Assembly: GCA_964384205.1 (NCBI GenBank)
Contig: CAYLKS010000030.1
Coordinates: forward strand, 30,697-36,955
Direction: 5' to 3'
Length of the DNA stretch: 6,259 bases
Source of the DNA: CAYLKS01 sp964384205 [NCBI: uncultured bacterium]
GTDB lineage: Bacteria; JAGOEH01
Positions within the stretch are counted from its first letter, which is position 1; the number at the start of each line of letters is the position of its first letter. Made by a program: the position numbers and the translations under genes. The notes under the pieces are model-generated. The model was not told the DNA's origin and did not search any database. It saw only the letters and a program-made list of their open reading frames with translations. Below, in pieces: positions 6,238-6,259 of this stretch.

Positions 6238-6259
6238 GCGAAGGAGAAATTTGAGAGGA
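6235..6259 (+). CDS. tuf: Elongation factor Tu, first eight codons only
   Basis: The visible residues MAKEKFER match the usual bacterial EF-Tu N-terminus and the gene stands at the tuf position of the str operon, so the identity is safe despite the short length. EF-Tu brings aminoacyl-tRNA to the ribosomal A site as a GTP complex. The gene runs off the 3' edge of the window, so its GTP-binding motifs are not seen. Confidence 0.93.

Overview
The window is a very AT-rich bacterial chromosomal segment (about 30% GC, estimated by eye) with every gene on the + strand. The 3' half is the start of the classic str operon in its conserved order: rpsL, rpsG, fusA and the first codons of tuf. The 5' half holds the tail of a large surface or secreted protein and a two-gene unit for exported proteins.

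Organism: the first gene ends in a type IX secretion (Por/T9SS type A) sorting-domain-like tail, and the third gene is a CBM9-like protein of a kind common in Bacteroidetes. Both point towards the FCB group or candidate phyla that share such tails (Cloacimonadota, Marinimicrobia, WOR-3/Stahlbacteria-like lineages). All six visible start sites have a purine-rich Shine-Dalgarno, and both recognisable promoters are sigma70-like (TTGACW, 17 bp, TATATT). Classical Bacteroidetes usually lack both traits, so a non-Bacteroidetes relative is more likely. I cannot name the phylum from this sequence alone.

Layout: 1-380 is the 3' end of a T9SS-type secreted protein, closed by an intrinsic terminator (397-432). 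381-568 is a structured intergenic region with the terminator, an overlapping 58-nt imperfect hairpin, an 11-bp direct repeat and a good promoter. 569-1912 encodes a predicted lipoprotein built like a SurA/PrsA foldase whose parvulin domain looks catalytically dead. 1931-3046, 18 bp downstream, encodes an exported CBM9-like protein with a second possible start. 3047-3250 carries the str promoter inside a 16-bp inverted repeat, then a short leader. 3251-6259 is rpsL (TTG start), rpsG, fusA and the start of tuf.

How the genes work together: the str genes encode core translation proteins (two 30S proteins and two elongation factors) and look entirely functional. The two genes before them probably form an envelope operon in which a chaperone-like lipoprotein is co-expressed with a surface or periplasmic carbohydrate-binding protein; any direct link between the two is inference. 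I found no convincing new defence or mobile system. The best second-look items are the intergenic structure at 429-497, the degenerate foldase, the alternative start of the CBM9 gene and the inverted repeat across the str promoter.
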